A program made the position numbers and the translations under genes. 64,000 bases of DNA from NCBI GenBank assembly GCA_049296795.1, contig JBAQTC010000042.1, forward strand, positions 1 through 64,000, read 5' to 3'. The notes under the pieces are model-generated. The model saw only the letters and a program-made list of their open reading frames with translations. It ran no database searches and was not told the origin of the DNA. Within the stretch, counting starts at the first letter, position 1, and every line of letters begins with the position of its first letter. Source of the DNA: CAXNKH01 sp049296795. GTDB lineage: Bacteria; Pseudomonadota; Gammaproteobacteria; Burkholderiales; Burkholderiaceae_C. Of the stretch, positions 36,379 to 45,315 are shown one piece after another.

Positions 36379-36744
36379 ATGAGCGCCGTTGCAGAAAATA
36401 TCCAGACTGAAATGCCGACACCGATTGTTTTTACCGACAGCGCGGCAGCCAAAGTGGCAGATCTGATTGCCGAAGAGGGCAATCCTGAGCTGAAGTTGCG
36501 TGTTTTTGTCCAGGGTGGCGGCTGTTCTGGTTTCCAGTACGGTTTCACTTTCGATGAGGTCACCAACGAAGACGACACCACCATGACGAAAAATGGCGTG
36601 TCCCTGTTGATCGATGCCATGAGCTACCAGTATTTACTGGGTGCCGAGATTGATTACAAAGAAGATTTGCAGGGTGCGCAGTTCGTGATCAAAAATCCGA
36701 ACGCCACTTCGACCTGCGGTTGCGGCTCAAGCTTCTCTGCTTGA
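36379..36744 (+). CDS. erpA: Iron-sulfur cluster insertion protein ErpA
   Basis: A 121-aa A-type carrier that delivers Fe-S clusters to apo-proteins. The three cluster cysteines are present: VQGGGCSGFQYGF and the C-terminal STCGCGSSFSA. ATG 36379 (MSAVAENIQTEMP) with AGGGAG upstream is the start; the in-frame TTG at 36301 is part of the palindrome region and not a start. Convergent with anmK, 13 bp apart. Confidence 0.95.
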   Translation: MSAVAENIQTEMPTPIVFTDSAAAKVADLIAEEGNPELKLRVFVQGGGCSGFQYGFTFDEVTNEDDTTMTKNGVSLLIDAMSYQYLLGAEIDYKEDLQGAQFVIKNPNATSTCGCGSSFSA

Positions 36745-36757
36745 CAGCCAGACCGGC

Positions 36758-37861
36758 TCAGGCCGGGTAGATCGATCCCAGAATACGGGCGCCTTGGGCG
36801 CCCGTAACGCTTTGTAAGCTGGCGGTTTCCCGCCTCAGGGTCTTGCGTGCCAGCCAAGCAAAAGCGCTGGCTTCTACTTGCAGCGGGGGCAGGCCATGCG
36901 CGTGGGATGAGTTCACGGTCAATTGCGGCAGCAGATCTTGTAGCCGCCCCATGAGGTAGCTGTTGAGCGCGCCGCCGCCACAAACCACCAGTTCCTGGCA
37001 ACTGGCGGCGTAACCGGCCAGGGCATCGGCGCAGGTGCTGGCGGTCAATTCCGTCAAAGTCGCCTGCACATCGATCGGCTCCATGGGGGCGCAAACCGCA
37101 AGCCGATCTTGCAACCACTGAGGGTTGAACAAATCGCGCCCGGTGCTCTTGGGAGCTGGTTTGGAAAAATACGCATCCTGCCGCAGCAAGGCCAATAAAT
37201 CCTCGTTGACCCGCCCAGCAGCAGCCCAAGCGCCGGCTTGGTCAAACGGCTGGCTGGTGTGCTGCTGACACCAGTAGTCGAGCAGGGCATTGCCCGGGCC
37301 GCAGTCAAACCCGATCACATCGGCCCCCAGTACCGATAAATTGGCAATCCCTCCGAGATTGAGAATGGCCAACTTGGCACCGCAACGGCCAAACCAGGCT
37401 TGATGAAACGCCGGTACCAGCGGTGCGCCTTGACCACCAGCGGCTACATCGCGGCTTCTGAAATCGGCGACCACGTCAATCCCGCAAAGTTCGGCCAGCA
37501 AAGCGGGATTGTTGAGCTGCACGGTATAGCCGGTTCCATCAAACTCCTGGGGTCGATGTCGAACGGTCTGACCATGGGCACCAATGGCGCGGATAGCGCT
37601 GGGACTCAGGCTCGATGCCTGTAGCAAATCCTGCACGACTTGGGCGTAGAGATGAGCCAGCTTGTTGGCTGCCAGCGCGGCGCGGTGGAGCTCGTCGGCC
37701 CCACTGCGGTTGAGTACCATGAATTCTCGGGCCAGCGCGGGTGGGAAAGGGCGGTAAGCGTGGTGCAGCACCCGGGCTTGCTCTTCGGTGTGCGCTAACA
37801 ACACCCCATCGACCCCGTCAAGCGAGGTGCCCGACATGAGTCCGATAAAAAGTTCAGTCAC
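36758..37861 (-). CDS. anmK: Anhydro-N-acetylmuramic acid kinase
   Basis: A 367-aa ASKHA-type kinase that phosphorylates and opens 1,6-anhydro-MurNAc during peptidoglycan recycling. N-terminal IGLMSGTSLDGVDGVL is the family signature; DVVADFRSRDVAAGGQGAPLVP-type block (split: DVVADFRSRDVAAG, GGQGAPLVPAFH) holds the catalytic Asp, and LNLGGIANLS binds phosphate. It follows the M23 peptidase gene by 11 bp, so cell-wall cutting and recycling genes are co-transcribed. Confidence 0.95.
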   Translation of the reverse strand: MTELFIGLMSGTSLDGVDGVLLAHTEEQARVLHHAYRPFPPALAREFMVLNRSGADELHRAALAANKLAHLYAQVVQDLLQASSLSPSAIRAIGAHGQTVRHRPQEFDGTGYTVQLNNPALLAELCGIDVVADFRSRDVAAGGQGAPLVPAFHQAWFGRCGAKLAILNLGGIANLSVLGADVIGFDCGPGNALLDYWCQQHTSQPFDQAGAWAAAGRVNEDLLALLRQDAYFSKPAPKSTGRDLFNPQWLQDRLAVCAPMEPIDVQATLTELTASTCADALAGYAASCQELVVCGGGALNSYLMGRLQDLLPQLTVNSSHAHGLPPLQVEASAFAWLARKTLRRETASLQSVTGAQGARILGSIYPA

Positions 37862-37872
37862 CCCAGCAGCAA

Positions 37873-39297
37873 TTACTGGGCACTGACTTGCTGCATCGAA
37901 GCCGCAGCTGCAAGCTGGAGTTTGACGGCCGATGCCGTGCGCTCGAACAGGGGGCGGGCCGCGGCGGACACCGGCACAGTTTCGCTGCGGCGAGCGATGG
38001 TCATCGGATCTTGGTGTTTGCCATTGACGCGGAATTCAAAATGCAAGTGGGGGCCCGTAGCCCAACCCGTGGCACCAACGGCGCCAATGGTTTGACTCTG
38101 GCTTACCGTTTGACCGCGCGTCACGGCGATCTTGCTGAGATGGGCATAAACGGTGGTGTGGTTGTTACGGTGCTTGATAAACACCACGTTGCCAAAACCA
38201 TTCTGGCTGCCAGCAAACTCGACCACGCCGTCACCGACGGTGCGAACCGTGGTGCCACTGGCGGCACTGAAATCGACGCCCAAGTGAGCACGCCAGGTGT
38301 TGTGTATCGGGTGCATGCGCATTTGGAAGCCGCTGGTGACGCGTGAGAAAGCCAAAGGCGAAGCCAGGTAAGCCCGGCGCAGACTTTCACCGGCCAGGGT
38401 GTAGTAACCGCCTTTGGCTTGGGTCAGGCGGGCACCGCCGGCACTGGCCAAAGGCTCTTGGAACCACATGGCTTGGTGGCTGGTTCCTTTATTCACGAAC
38501 TCGGCACTCAGCACGCGACCGGCCTTGAGCACTTCACCGTCGCCCGTCAGCGTCTCGTAAACCAGGGAGAAGCGATCACCTTTGCGCAAAGAACGCTGAA
38601 AATCGATATCACCGGCAAAAATCTCAGCAACCTGAGTCGCTATCGAGTCGGGAATAGCTGCATCGTCGGTGGCGGCGAACAAGGAGGTTTGAATCACGCC
38701 ACCGGCCAGCCGGGTTGAGGCCACCATGGGTGCGGTTTCCAGGCGAGAAGCAAAACCACTGCGGGTTTTCTCAATGACCAGACGCTTGAAGTTGCTGTCT
38801 TCGTCAGAACTCCAGCGCACCACCATCTTGTGCAGGGCATTTTGAGCACTGGCTTCAACACTGATGTTGCGACCGGCGCGACCAATCAGTTGTTGGCGGC
38901 TCAGTGGATCGGCACGCAAAAAAGCGGCAGCTGCTGCGTCATCCACGCCCGTGCGCTTGAGCAGGGTGTCGGCCGTGTCGCTGCTGCGGGAAATATCGGA
39001 GCGGAATAAGTTGAACTGAAAAGCATCCAGGGCCAGGGTTTGATTTTGAACGGGTAAAGGCTCAACCCGCTCAACGATCTCACGCACGGGCAGGTCCGAC
39101 GGGTCAGGCACCAAGGAGGCCACGGCGAAGGCCGCCCCGCCGCCGGCCAGCGCCAAGCCTGCCAGCACAGTCGTCAGTCGCTTGGGATGCTGCTTGACGA
39201 TCTGGGAGGCAAAGGCCACAACGGCCGTTCCGACGGTGATCAACGAAAAGTTCAAAAAATGTCTCGAGTTCTTATAAAAAATGGTGGCACCCGACAA
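37873..39297 (-). CDS. M23-family peptidoglycan endopeptidase
   Basis: A cell-envelope metallopeptidase, up to 474 aa. Near the N-terminus is a membrane anchor or uncleaved signal (RLTTVLAGLALAGGGAAFAVA). A long middle region contains the OapA-like part, and the C-terminal LytM domain has zinc ligands in HLGVDFSAASG and GPHLHFEFRVNG. It probably cuts peptide crosslinks at the inner-membrane face of the wall. The start is unsure: the longest frame uses TTG 39297 (MSGATIFYKNSRHF), but a -10-like TATAAG lies within it, so a TTG or GTG about 20-30 codons later, nearer QIVKQHPKRL, is more likely. Confidence 0.88.
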   Translation of the reverse strand: MSGATIFYKNSRHFLNFSLITVGTAVVAFASQIVKQHPKRLTTVLAGLALAGGGAAFAVASLVPDPSDLPVREIVERVEPLPVQNQTLALDAFQFNLFRSDISRSSDTADTLLKRTGVDDAAAAAFLRADPLSRQQLIGRAGRNISVEASAQNALHKMVVRWSSDEDSNFKRLVIEKTRSGFASRLETAPMVASTRLAGGVIQTSLFAATDDAAIPDSIATQVAEIFAGDIDFQRSLRKGDRFSLVYETLTGDGEVLKAGRVLSAEFVNKGTSHQAMWFQEPLASAGGARLTQAKGGYYTLAGESLRRAYLASPLAFSRVTSGFQMRMHPIHNTWRAHLGVDFSAASGTTVRTVGDGVVEFAGSQNGFGNVVFIKHRNNHTTVYAHLSKIAVTRGQTVSQSQTIGAVGATGWATGPHLHFEFRVNGKHQDPMTIARRSETVPVSAAARPLFERTASAVKLQLAAAASMQQVSAQ

Positions 39298-39395
39298 CCA
39301 GTATCAGGGCTACGCGCTATCGCCACTTAGAATCCAGCGCTTAAACTGGCGACAGTATAACTGCATCAGCACCGACGAGACCCGGGAATACCCTT

Positions 39396-40640
39396 ATGAA
39401 TCAAGCTCTTAACCCCCAACATCCTGTGACAGACCGGGTTCGGGAGGCGCTTGCCGTGTCTTTACGGGGCTGCGAAGAGTTGTTGCCCCATGAGGATTGG
39501 ATCAAGAAACTGGCACGCTCCGAAGCCACTGGCGTCCCGTTGCGCATCAAGCTGGGCTTGGACCCAACCGCGCCCGACATCCATATCGGCCACACTGTGG
39601 TGCTCAACAAGATGCGCCAGTTGCAGGACCTGGGCCATGCGGTGACTTTCCTGATCGGCGACTTCACCACCATGATTGGTGACCCTTCTGGGCGCAACAG
39701 CACCCGGCCAGCGTTGACCCGTGAGCAGGTCGAGTCCAATGCCAAAACCTATTACAAGCAGGCCTCCTTGGTACTCGATCCCCAGCGCACCGAAATTCGT
39801 TACAACAGCGAATGGTGTGATCCGCTGGGCTCACGCGGGATGATTGAGTTGGCCTCGCGTTACACGGTGGCGCGGATGATGGAGCGCAATGATTTTCACG
39901 ATCGATTCAAGGCCGGAACGCCGATCAATGTGCATGAATTCCTCTACCCCTTGATGCAGGGCTACGACTCGGTGGCGCTCAAGAGCGATCTGGAGCTGGG
40001 GGGCACTGATCAAAAATTCAATTTGTTGATGGGCCGCCATTTGCAGCTTGAATACCAGCAGGAGCCGCAATGTATTTTGACCATGCCGCTGCTCGAGGGG
40101 CTCGACGGCGTGGAGAAAATGTCGAAAAGCAAGAACAATTACATCGGTATCAGTGAGGATGCCAACACCATGTTCGCCAAAGTGTTGTCGATTTCTGACA
40201 CGCTGATGTGGCGCTGGTACACGCTTCTTTCCTTCAAGTCCTTGAGCGAGATCGCGACTTTGCAACAAGAAGTCGCAGCTGGCCGCAATCCCAAAGAAGC
40301 CAAAGTGGCCCTGGCCAAGGAAATTACCGAACGATTCCACTCGCGGGCTGCGGCCGATGCAGCTGAGCAGGATTTCATCAACCGCAGTCGGGGTGGGGTG
40401 CCCGATCAAATCCCCGAAGTCCACCTGGCCTTGGCTGAAGGCGGTGCGTCGATGGGCATCGCTGCCTTGCTCAAGGCGGCTGGGTTGGCCGCCTCCAGCG
40501 GTGAAGGCAACCGTTTGATTGACGGTGGTGGCGTGCGGGTGGACTCCACTGTGGTCAGCGACAAAGGGCTCAAACTGAACGCCGGCAGCTATGTGGTGCA
40601 AGTCGGCAAAAGAAAATTTGCACGGGTCGTTCTGGCTTAG
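39396..40640 (+). CDS. tyrS: Tyrosyl-tRNA synthetase
   Basis: A 414-aa class-I aminoacyl-tRNA synthetase that charges tRNA-Tyr. HIGH at residues 63-66 (DIHIGHTVVL), KMSKS at 241-245, and a C-terminal S4 RNA-binding domain (residues ~350-414). Length and the GLDPTAPDIHIGH form place it in the TyrZ-like shorter-loop group. Divergent from the M23 gene; -10-like TATAAC at 39356-39361. Confidence 0.97.
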   Translation: MNQALNPQHPVTDRVREALAVSLRGCEELLPHEDWIKKLARSEATGVPLRIKLGLDPTAPDIHIGHTVVLNKMRQLQDLGHAVTFLIGDFTTMIGDPSGRNSTRPALTREQVESNAKTYYKQASLVLDPQRTEIRYNSEWCDPLGSRGMIELASRYTVARMMERNDFHDRFKAGTPINVHEFLYPLMQGYDSVALKSDLELGGTDQKFNLLMGRHLQLEYQQEPQCILTMPLLEGLDGVEKMSKSKNNYIGISEDANTMFAKVLSISDTLMWRWYTLLSFKSLSEIATLQQEVAAGRNPKEAKVALAKEITERFHSRAAADAAEQDFINRSRGGVPDQIPEVHLALAEGGASMGIAALLKAAGLAASSGEGNRLIDGGGVRVDSTVVSDKGLKLNAGSYVVQVGKRKFARVVLA

Positions 40641-40651
40641 ATAATCGATGC

Positions 40652-41578
40652 ATGACTAAGTTCATGCGTGTTGAGCTGAAGCACTGGTTAACCCCACAGT
40701 ACCTGTTGCGCGTGTCGCTGGGGGTGGCCGTGCTGACCATCGGACTCAAAACCTGGGCTTGGTTATTGACCGATTCGGTAGGTCTGTTGTCCGACGCGAT
40801 GGAATCGCTGGTGAACCTCGCTGGCGCTGGCTTTGCCCTGTTGATGGTCAAAGTGGCGCAACTCCCGGCAGACCAGGGCCACCCCTACGGTCACACCAAA
40901 GCGGAATATTTTTCCTCGGCTTTTGAAGGCCTGCTGATTATGGTCGCGGCGGTCGCCATCGTGTGGGCTGCCGTGCCCCGCTTGGTCCAGCCCCAGCCTT
41001 TGCAGCAACTGGGCTGGGGTCTGGGCTTGTCGGTCTTCAGCTCGGTCCTCAACGGCTTGCTGGCCTGGTTGATGTGGGATGTCGCCAAAAAACACCGATC
41101 TATCGCGCTGGAAGCCGATGCCAGGCACCTGGTCACCGATGTCTGGACTTCGGCTGGGGTGGTGATCGGTCTGATGGGGGTCGCGCTTACGGGGTGGTTG
41201 GTGCTCGATGCGCTGGTGGCGATTGGCGTTGCGCTCAATATCCTGCGCGAAGGCTTGAGCTTGGTGTGGCGCTCGGCGCAGGGCTTGATGGACCAAGCGG
41301 TCGAGCCCGAGGTGCTGGCTGAAATCGAGAATACTTTAGCGGGTTTTGAACACCCAGCGATCCGGTTTGACCACATGGGAACGCGCCGTTCAGGGCAGCG
41401 ACTTTTTGTCAATCTGCACATGCACTTGCCGGCCAGTTGGTCGCTGGGCCGGGCTGCTGCCTTGCGCGCCAGCGTGGAGTTGGCCTTGATGAGCGCAGTT
41501 CCGGGTTTGCGGGTGACGATCGAGCTGTTGCCTATGGATGTGGAAGCGCATTTCGCTGACCAACGTGATGTCATCTAG
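40652..41578 (+). CDS. Cation diffusion facilitator transporter
   Basis: A 308-aa inner-membrane metal/H+ antiporter. About six helices are seen. Metal-site residues lie in TM2 (DSVGLLSDAMES, with the usual first His replaced by Asp) and TM5 (HLVTDVWTS, HX3D pattern). A C-terminal cytoplasmic domain of ~90 residues follows, with FDHMGTRRSGQ and a His-rich NLHMHLP. An Asp in place of the first His of TM2 may widen specificity to iron or manganese (inference). ATG 40652 or 40664 could be the start. Confidence 0.9.
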   Translation: MTKFMRVELKHWLTPQYLLRVSLGVAVLTIGLKTWAWLLTDSVGLLSDAMESLVNLAGAGFALLMVKVAQLPADQGHPYGHTKAEYFSSAFEGLLIMVAAVAIVWAAVPRLVQPQPLQQLGWGLGLSVFSSVLNGLLAWLMWDVAKKHRSIALEADARHLVTDVWTSAGVVIGLMGVALTGWLVLDALVAIGVALNILREGLSLVWRSAQGLMDQAVEPEVLAEIENTLAGFEHPAIRFDHMGTRRSGQRLFVNLHMHLPASWSLGRAAALRASVELALMSAVPGLRVTIELLPMDVEAHFADQRDVI

Positions 41579-41598
41579 CGATTTTGGGGGCTTTCTCG

Positions 41599-41623
41599 GC
41601 TCGGACTTTCGGTCGGCCCGAGC
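41599..41623. terminator. Hairpin between convergent CDF and ybeY genes
   Basis: Arms GCTCGG (41599-41604) and CCGAGC (41618-41623) lie 3-25 bp from the two facing stop codons. It may end transcripts from both sides; no T-tract is obvious. Confidence 0.35.
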
Positions 41624-41625
41624 AA

Positions 41626-42072
41626 TCAATAAGGGTTCTTGAAACCGAGTCCTGCCAGAATTTCGATTTCACGCGCTTCCATGGCCAGGGCATCGGTCTC
41701 ATTGGTCTCGTGTTCCCAACCCTGAGCATGGAGCGTGCCGTGTACCAGTAAATGGGCGTAATGGGCTTGTAGCGTGATGCGGAGCTCAAGGGCTTGCTTG
41801 GCCACGACCGGCGCGCACAACACCAGATCGGCGCACACCAGCGGGGCTTGGCTGTAATCGAAGGTCAGCACATCGGTGGCGTAATCTTTTTTCCTGTAAT
41901 CGCGATTCAGGGCCTGGCCTTCTTCTGCGTCGACAATGCGCACGGTTATTTCAGCGTCAGACTGCAGTGCGTGGCGAATCCAGCGCGTCACTTGGTGTCT
42001 CGGCAGCGCAGCGCGATGGAGTGCTGCATCCGAGATTCGAGCAAATTGAAGCGATAGCGATAGGTTAAACAT
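41626..42072 (-). CDS. ybeY: Endoribonuclease YbeY
   Basis: A 148-aa zinc-dependent endoribonuclease for 16S rRNA 3' maturation and ribosome quality control. The catalytic HGTLHAQGWEHE (HX3HX5H) is complete, preceded by DYATDVLTFDY. ATG 42072 is used; it overlaps the phoH end by 8 bp, the normal arrangement for this pair, and upstream in-frame codons lie inside phoH. Confidence 0.95.
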   Translation of the reverse strand: MFNLSLSLQFARISDAALHRAALPRHQVTRWIRHALQSDAEITVRIVDAEEGQALNRDYRKKDYATDVLTFDYSQAPLVCADLVLCAPVVAKQALELRITLQAHYAHLLVHGTLHAQGWEHETNETDALAMEAREIEILAGLGFKNPY

Positions 42073-42994
42073 CGGTTTTTCGGGTGTCGTAGGCATCGAC
42101 AATGCGAGCCACCAATGGGTGGCGCACCACATCGGCGCTGGTGAAGCGGGAGATCGCGATGCCTTTCACGCGTTTGAGTACGCGCTCTGCGTCAATCAGC
42201 CCGCTGAGCTGGCTCTTGGGAAGGTCAATCTGACTCACATCGCCGGTGACCACGGCCTTGGAGCCAAAACCAATCCGGGTCAGAAACATTTTCATTTGTT
42301 CCGGTGTGGTGTTTTGGGCTTCGTCAAGGATGATGAAAGCGTTGTTGAGTGTGCGGCCACGCATAAAAGCCAGGGGCGCAATTTCCAACATATTGCGTTC
42401 GAAAGCTTTTTGTACTTTCTCAATGCCCATCAAGTCATACAGTGCGTCGTACAGGGGGCGCAAATAGGGATCGACTTTCTGGGTTAAGTCGCCCGGTAAG
42501 TAGCCGAGTTTTTCACCGGCTTCAACGGCAGGACGGGTCAGCACGATGCGCTGCACCGTGCTGCGCTCCAGCGCGTCGACCGCACAGGCCACCGCCAGGT
42601 AGGTTTTCCCTGTGCCGGCGGGGCCGATGCCAAACGTGATGTCGTGCTGGCCGATGTTCTCCAAATAGTCAGCCTGGTTCGGCGTGCGAGCCCGCAGGTC
42701 TGAGCGGCGAGTCTGCAAGGTAGGGATGTCGGAATCGCCCAGGGCCGGACTGGCTAACATCAGTTGCACAGTTCGGGGCTCGATCGGCCGAGCCGCCAGT
42801 TCGTACAGTGCCTGCAGCAGCTCCATTGCACGCTGAACTTCGGCCTTGGAGCCCTCGACCTTGAATTGCTCATGGCGGTGGGCAATTTTGACCTGAAGCC
42901 CAGCCTCAATGGTGAGCAGATGCTCGTCCAGCGGGCCGCACAAATGGCTTAAACGGGTGTTATTGGGCGGAGAAAAAAGATGGCGCAGAATCAA
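42065..42994 (-). CDS. ybeZ: PhoH-family ATPase (YbeZ)
   Basis: A 309-aa cytoplasmic ATPase, partner of YbeY. Walker A is GPAGTGKTYLAVA, Walker B AFIILDEAQNTTPEQM, and SQIDLP follows. The start is TTG 42994, backed by a good AGGAAG ribosome site; it falls right at the boundary of the direct repeat 43006-43128. Frames upstream of the TTG stay open but read through the repeat. phoH-ybeY is a standard operon. Confidence 0.93.
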   Translation of the reverse strand: MILRHLFSPPNNTRLSHLCGPLDEHLLTIEAGLQVKIAHRHEQFKVEGSKAEVQRAMELLQALYELAARPIEPRTVQLMLASPALGDSDIPTLQTRRSDLRARTPNQADYLENIGQHDITFGIGPAGTGKTYLAVACAVDALERSTVQRIVLTRPAVEAGEKLGYLPGDLTQKVDPYLRPLYDALYDLMGIEKVQKAFERNMLEIAPLAFMRGRTLNNAFIILDEAQNTTPEQMKMFLTRIGFGSKAVVTGDVSQIDLPKSQLSGLIDAERVLKRVKGIAISRFTSADVVRHPLVARIVDAYDTRKTDV

Positions 42995-43005
42995 GCGATA
43001 CTTCC

Positions 43006-43128
43006 TGAGAAATTGTGGGGGCAGACCAAGCCTTGCATTCAGTGAACTTTGCACTGTCCTCAGCAGATTATGAGATATTGTGGGACAGACCAAGCCTTGT
43101 GTTCAGTGAACTGTGCTCAGTCCCCAAC
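43006..43128 (+). repeat. Tandem pair of GGACAG hairpin elements between phoH and ruvA (family members 3 and 4)
   Basis: Copy one runs 43006-43070 (TGAGAAATTGTGGGGGCAG) and copy two 43071-43128 (TGAGATATTGTGGGACAG); both continue with ACCAAGCCTTG, then TTCAGTGAACT and end near CTGTCC or CAGTCCCC. Within each are small palindromes CAAGCCTTG and TTCAGTGAA. They lie in the plus-strand leader of ruvA and, in the other direction, directly before the phoH ribosome site. Confidence 0.75.
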
Positions 43129-43161
43129 CGATTAGATAACAGGCAACAAAACAGGCACCCC

Positions 43162-43734
43162 ATGATTGGCAAGCTCACCGGCACCCTCAGCGACAAGAAC
43201 CCCCCCCAGATTTTGCTGGACTGCCATGGCGTGGGTTACGAGGTGCACGTTCCCATGAGTACCTTCTACAACCTGCCGCAACTCGGTGAAAATCTCAGTT
43301 TGCTGACGCATTTGGTGGTGCGTGAAGACGCCCAAATTCTCTATGGCTTTGGTGATTCCGCCGAGCGCGAAGCTTTTCGCCAACTTATCAAGATTTCAGG
43401 CGTCGGTCCGCGCACGGCGTTGTCGGTGTTGTCGGGCATGAGTGTGGCCGATTTGGCCCAGGCCGTGACGCTGCAAGAGAGCGGCCGCTTGGTCAAAGTA
43501 CCTGGCATCGGTAAAAAAACGGCAGAACGCCTGTTGCTCGAACTCAAAGGTAAGCTCGGTGCTGAATTTGCTGCATCGGCCCAATCGGGCCACGAGGCGC
43601 AATCCGATATTTTGCAAGCGCTGCTGGCGCTGGGCTACAGCGACAAGGAAGCAGCGCTGGCGCTCAAAGCCTTACCCCAGGACGTGGCGGTGAGTGAGGG
43701 CATCAAGCTCGCACTCAAGGCACTGGCGAAGTAG
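43162..43734 (+). CDS. ruvA: Holliday junction branch migration protein RuvA
   Basis: A 190-aa DNA-binding subunit that holds the four-way junction for RuvB. N-terminal OB fold (MIGKLTGTLSDKN; LLDCHGVGYEVHVPMSTF), two helix-hairpin-helix motifs (ISGVGPRTALSVLSGM and VPGIGKKTAERLLLEL) and the C-terminal RuvB-binding domain. ATG 43162 is used; the open frame upstream passes through the repeat pair. ruvB follows 11 bp later. Confidence 0.97.
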   Translation: MIGKLTGTLSDKNPPQILLDCHGVGYEVHVPMSTFYNLPQLGENLSLLTHLVVREDAQILYGFGDSAEREAFRQLIKISGVGPRTALSVLSGMSVADLAQAVTLQESGRLVKVPGIGKKTAERLLLELKGKLGAEFAASAQSGHEAQSDILQALLALGYSDKEAALALKALPQDVAVSEGIKLALKALAK

Positions 43735-43745
43735 AGGTCAATACG

Positions 43746-44804
43746 GTGAGTATTCAAACTGACGATTTTTCGGCGACGCCGGCTGGACGAATGGTCTCGG
43801 CAGCGCCAAGCTCGCCGCATGAGGAAGCGATTGAACGCGCCTTGCGGCCCAAGCTGCTCGATGAGTATGTGGGTCAGACCAAGGTGCGTGAGCAGCTTGA
43901 GATTTTTATTGGCGCCGCCAAAAAACGCAACGAAGCGCTAGACCATGTGCTGTTGTTTGGCCCACCCGGTTTGGGCAAGACCACGCTGTCGCACATCATT
44001 GCCCATGAGTTGGGGGTCAATTTGCGCCAAACCAGCGGACCCGTGCTGGAAAAACCCAAAGATCTGGCGGCCCTGCTGACCAATCTGGAAAAGAACGACG
44101 TCTTGTTCATCGATGAAATCCATCGGTTGAGCCCGGTGGTGGAGGAAATCCTGTATCCGGCGCTGGAGGATTACCAGATCGACATCATGATTGGCGAAGG
44201 CCCGGCCGCGCGCTCGATCAAGCTCGATTTGCAGCCCTTTACCCTGGTGGGTGCCACCACGCGCGCCGGCATGCTGACCAACCCGCTGCGTGACCGCTTT
44301 GGCATCGTCTCCCGGCTGGAGTTCTACACGCCACAGGAGCTAGCCCGTATCGTCAAGCGCAGCGCTGGCCTGCTCAAGGTGCAGACCGACGAAGAGGGTG
44401 GTTTTGAGATTGCCCGCCGTTCACGCGGCACGCCGCGCATTGCCAACCGTCTGCTGCGCCGCGTGCGCGACTATGCCGATGTCAAAGGCAGCGGCCACAT
44501 TACCTTGGAAATTGCCAACAAGGCGCTGGCCATGCTGGACGTGGATCCGCAGGGCTTTGACGTGATGGACCGCAAGCTGCTGGAAGCAGTGATCCACCGT
44601 TTTGACGGCGGCCCGGTCGGCCTGGACAACATCGCCGCCAGCATTGGCGAAGAGCGTGAAACGATTGAAGATGTGATTGAACCTTATTTAATCCAGCAAG
44701 GTTATTTGCAACGCACCCCGCGCGGGCGCATCGCTACGCTGGCGGCGTACCAGCATCTGGGGGTGACTCCGAAAAATAGGGATGATGGCCTGTTTGCCAC
44801 CTGA
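43746..44804 (+). CDS. ruvB: Holliday junction helicase motor RuvB
   Basis: A 352-aa AAA+ ATPase. It starts with GTG 43746 (MSIQTDDFSA). RPKLLDEYVGQTKVREQL, Walker A FGPPGLGKTTLSH, Walker B VLFIDEIHRLSPVVEE and the sensor GATTRAGMLT are all present; C-terminal winged helix ends with PRGRIATLAAYQHLG. Convergent with arfB. Confidence 0.97.
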   Translation: MSIQTDDFSATPAGRMVSAAPSSPHEEAIERALRPKLLDEYVGQTKVREQLEIFIGAAKKRNEALDHVLLFGPPGLGKTTLSHIIAHELGVNLRQTSGPVLEKPKDLAALLTNLEKNDVLFIDEIHRLSPVVEEILYPALEDYQIDIMIGEGPAARSIKLDLQPFTLVGATTRAGMLTNPLRDRFGIVSRLEFYTPQELARIVKRSAGLLKVQTDEEGGFEIARRSRGTPRIANRLLRRVRDYADVKGSGHITLEIANKALAMLDVDPQGFDVMDRKLLEAVIHRFDGGPVGLDNIAASIGEERETIEDVIEPYLIQQGYLQRTPRGRIATLAAYQHLGVTPKNRDDGLFAT

Positions 44805-44817
44805 CGGCTCGCTGCGC

Positions 44818-45252
44818 CTAGTCACTGCTGACAACGCGTCCCCGCTGTTTTTTTACATCCCCTCGGCTGGCCTTGCCTTCGAGTCGCTTGCGCTGGGAGC
44901 TTTTCGTCGGTTTGGTGGCTTTGCGCGGTTTGGGGGGTGTGGACACGCTGTCCACCAGGGCTTGCAGGCGCTCAATCGCGTCCAGCCGGTTTTGCTCCTG
45001 GCTGCGCGTGGTTTGCGCCTTGATCACCACCACGCCATCGGTCGTGATGCGCTGGTCGCTCAAGGCCAGTAAGCGTTCTTTGATGGCATCGGGCAGGGAC
45101 GATGCGGGGATGTCGTAGCGCAGGTGAATCGCGCTGGACACCTTGTTGACGTTTTGGCCGCCCGCTCCTTGGGCGCGGATGGCGCTGAACTCGATCTCAT
45201 CTTCGAGTACGGCATGGGGGGCTATGGGCCCAGGTGTTAGCGGACTTGCCAT
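44818..45252 (-). CDS. arfB: Alternative ribosome-rescue factor ArfB (YaeJ)
   Basis: A 144-aa peptidyl-tRNA hydrolase that frees ribosomes stalled at broken mRNAs. The GGQ catalytic motif lies in RAQGAGGQNVNKVSSAIHL. The C-terminal tail is basic (KPRKATKPTKSSQRKR then DVKKQRGR), as needed to enter the mRNA channel. No RF-type codon-reading domain, which separates it from RF1/2. Confidence 0.95.
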   Translation of the reverse strand: MASPLTPGPIAPHAVLEDEIEFSAIRAQGAGGQNVNKVSSAIHLRYDIPASSLPDAIKERLLALSDQRITTDGVVVIKAQTTRSQEQNRLDAIERLQALVDSVSTPPKPRKATKPTKSSQRKRLEGKASRGDVKKQRGRVVSSD

Positions 45253-45315
45253 GGTGGGATTTTCAATTGCATCGGCCTGCTGGACTTCCCCCTAAGAACG
45301 GCCGAGCACAGGGAC

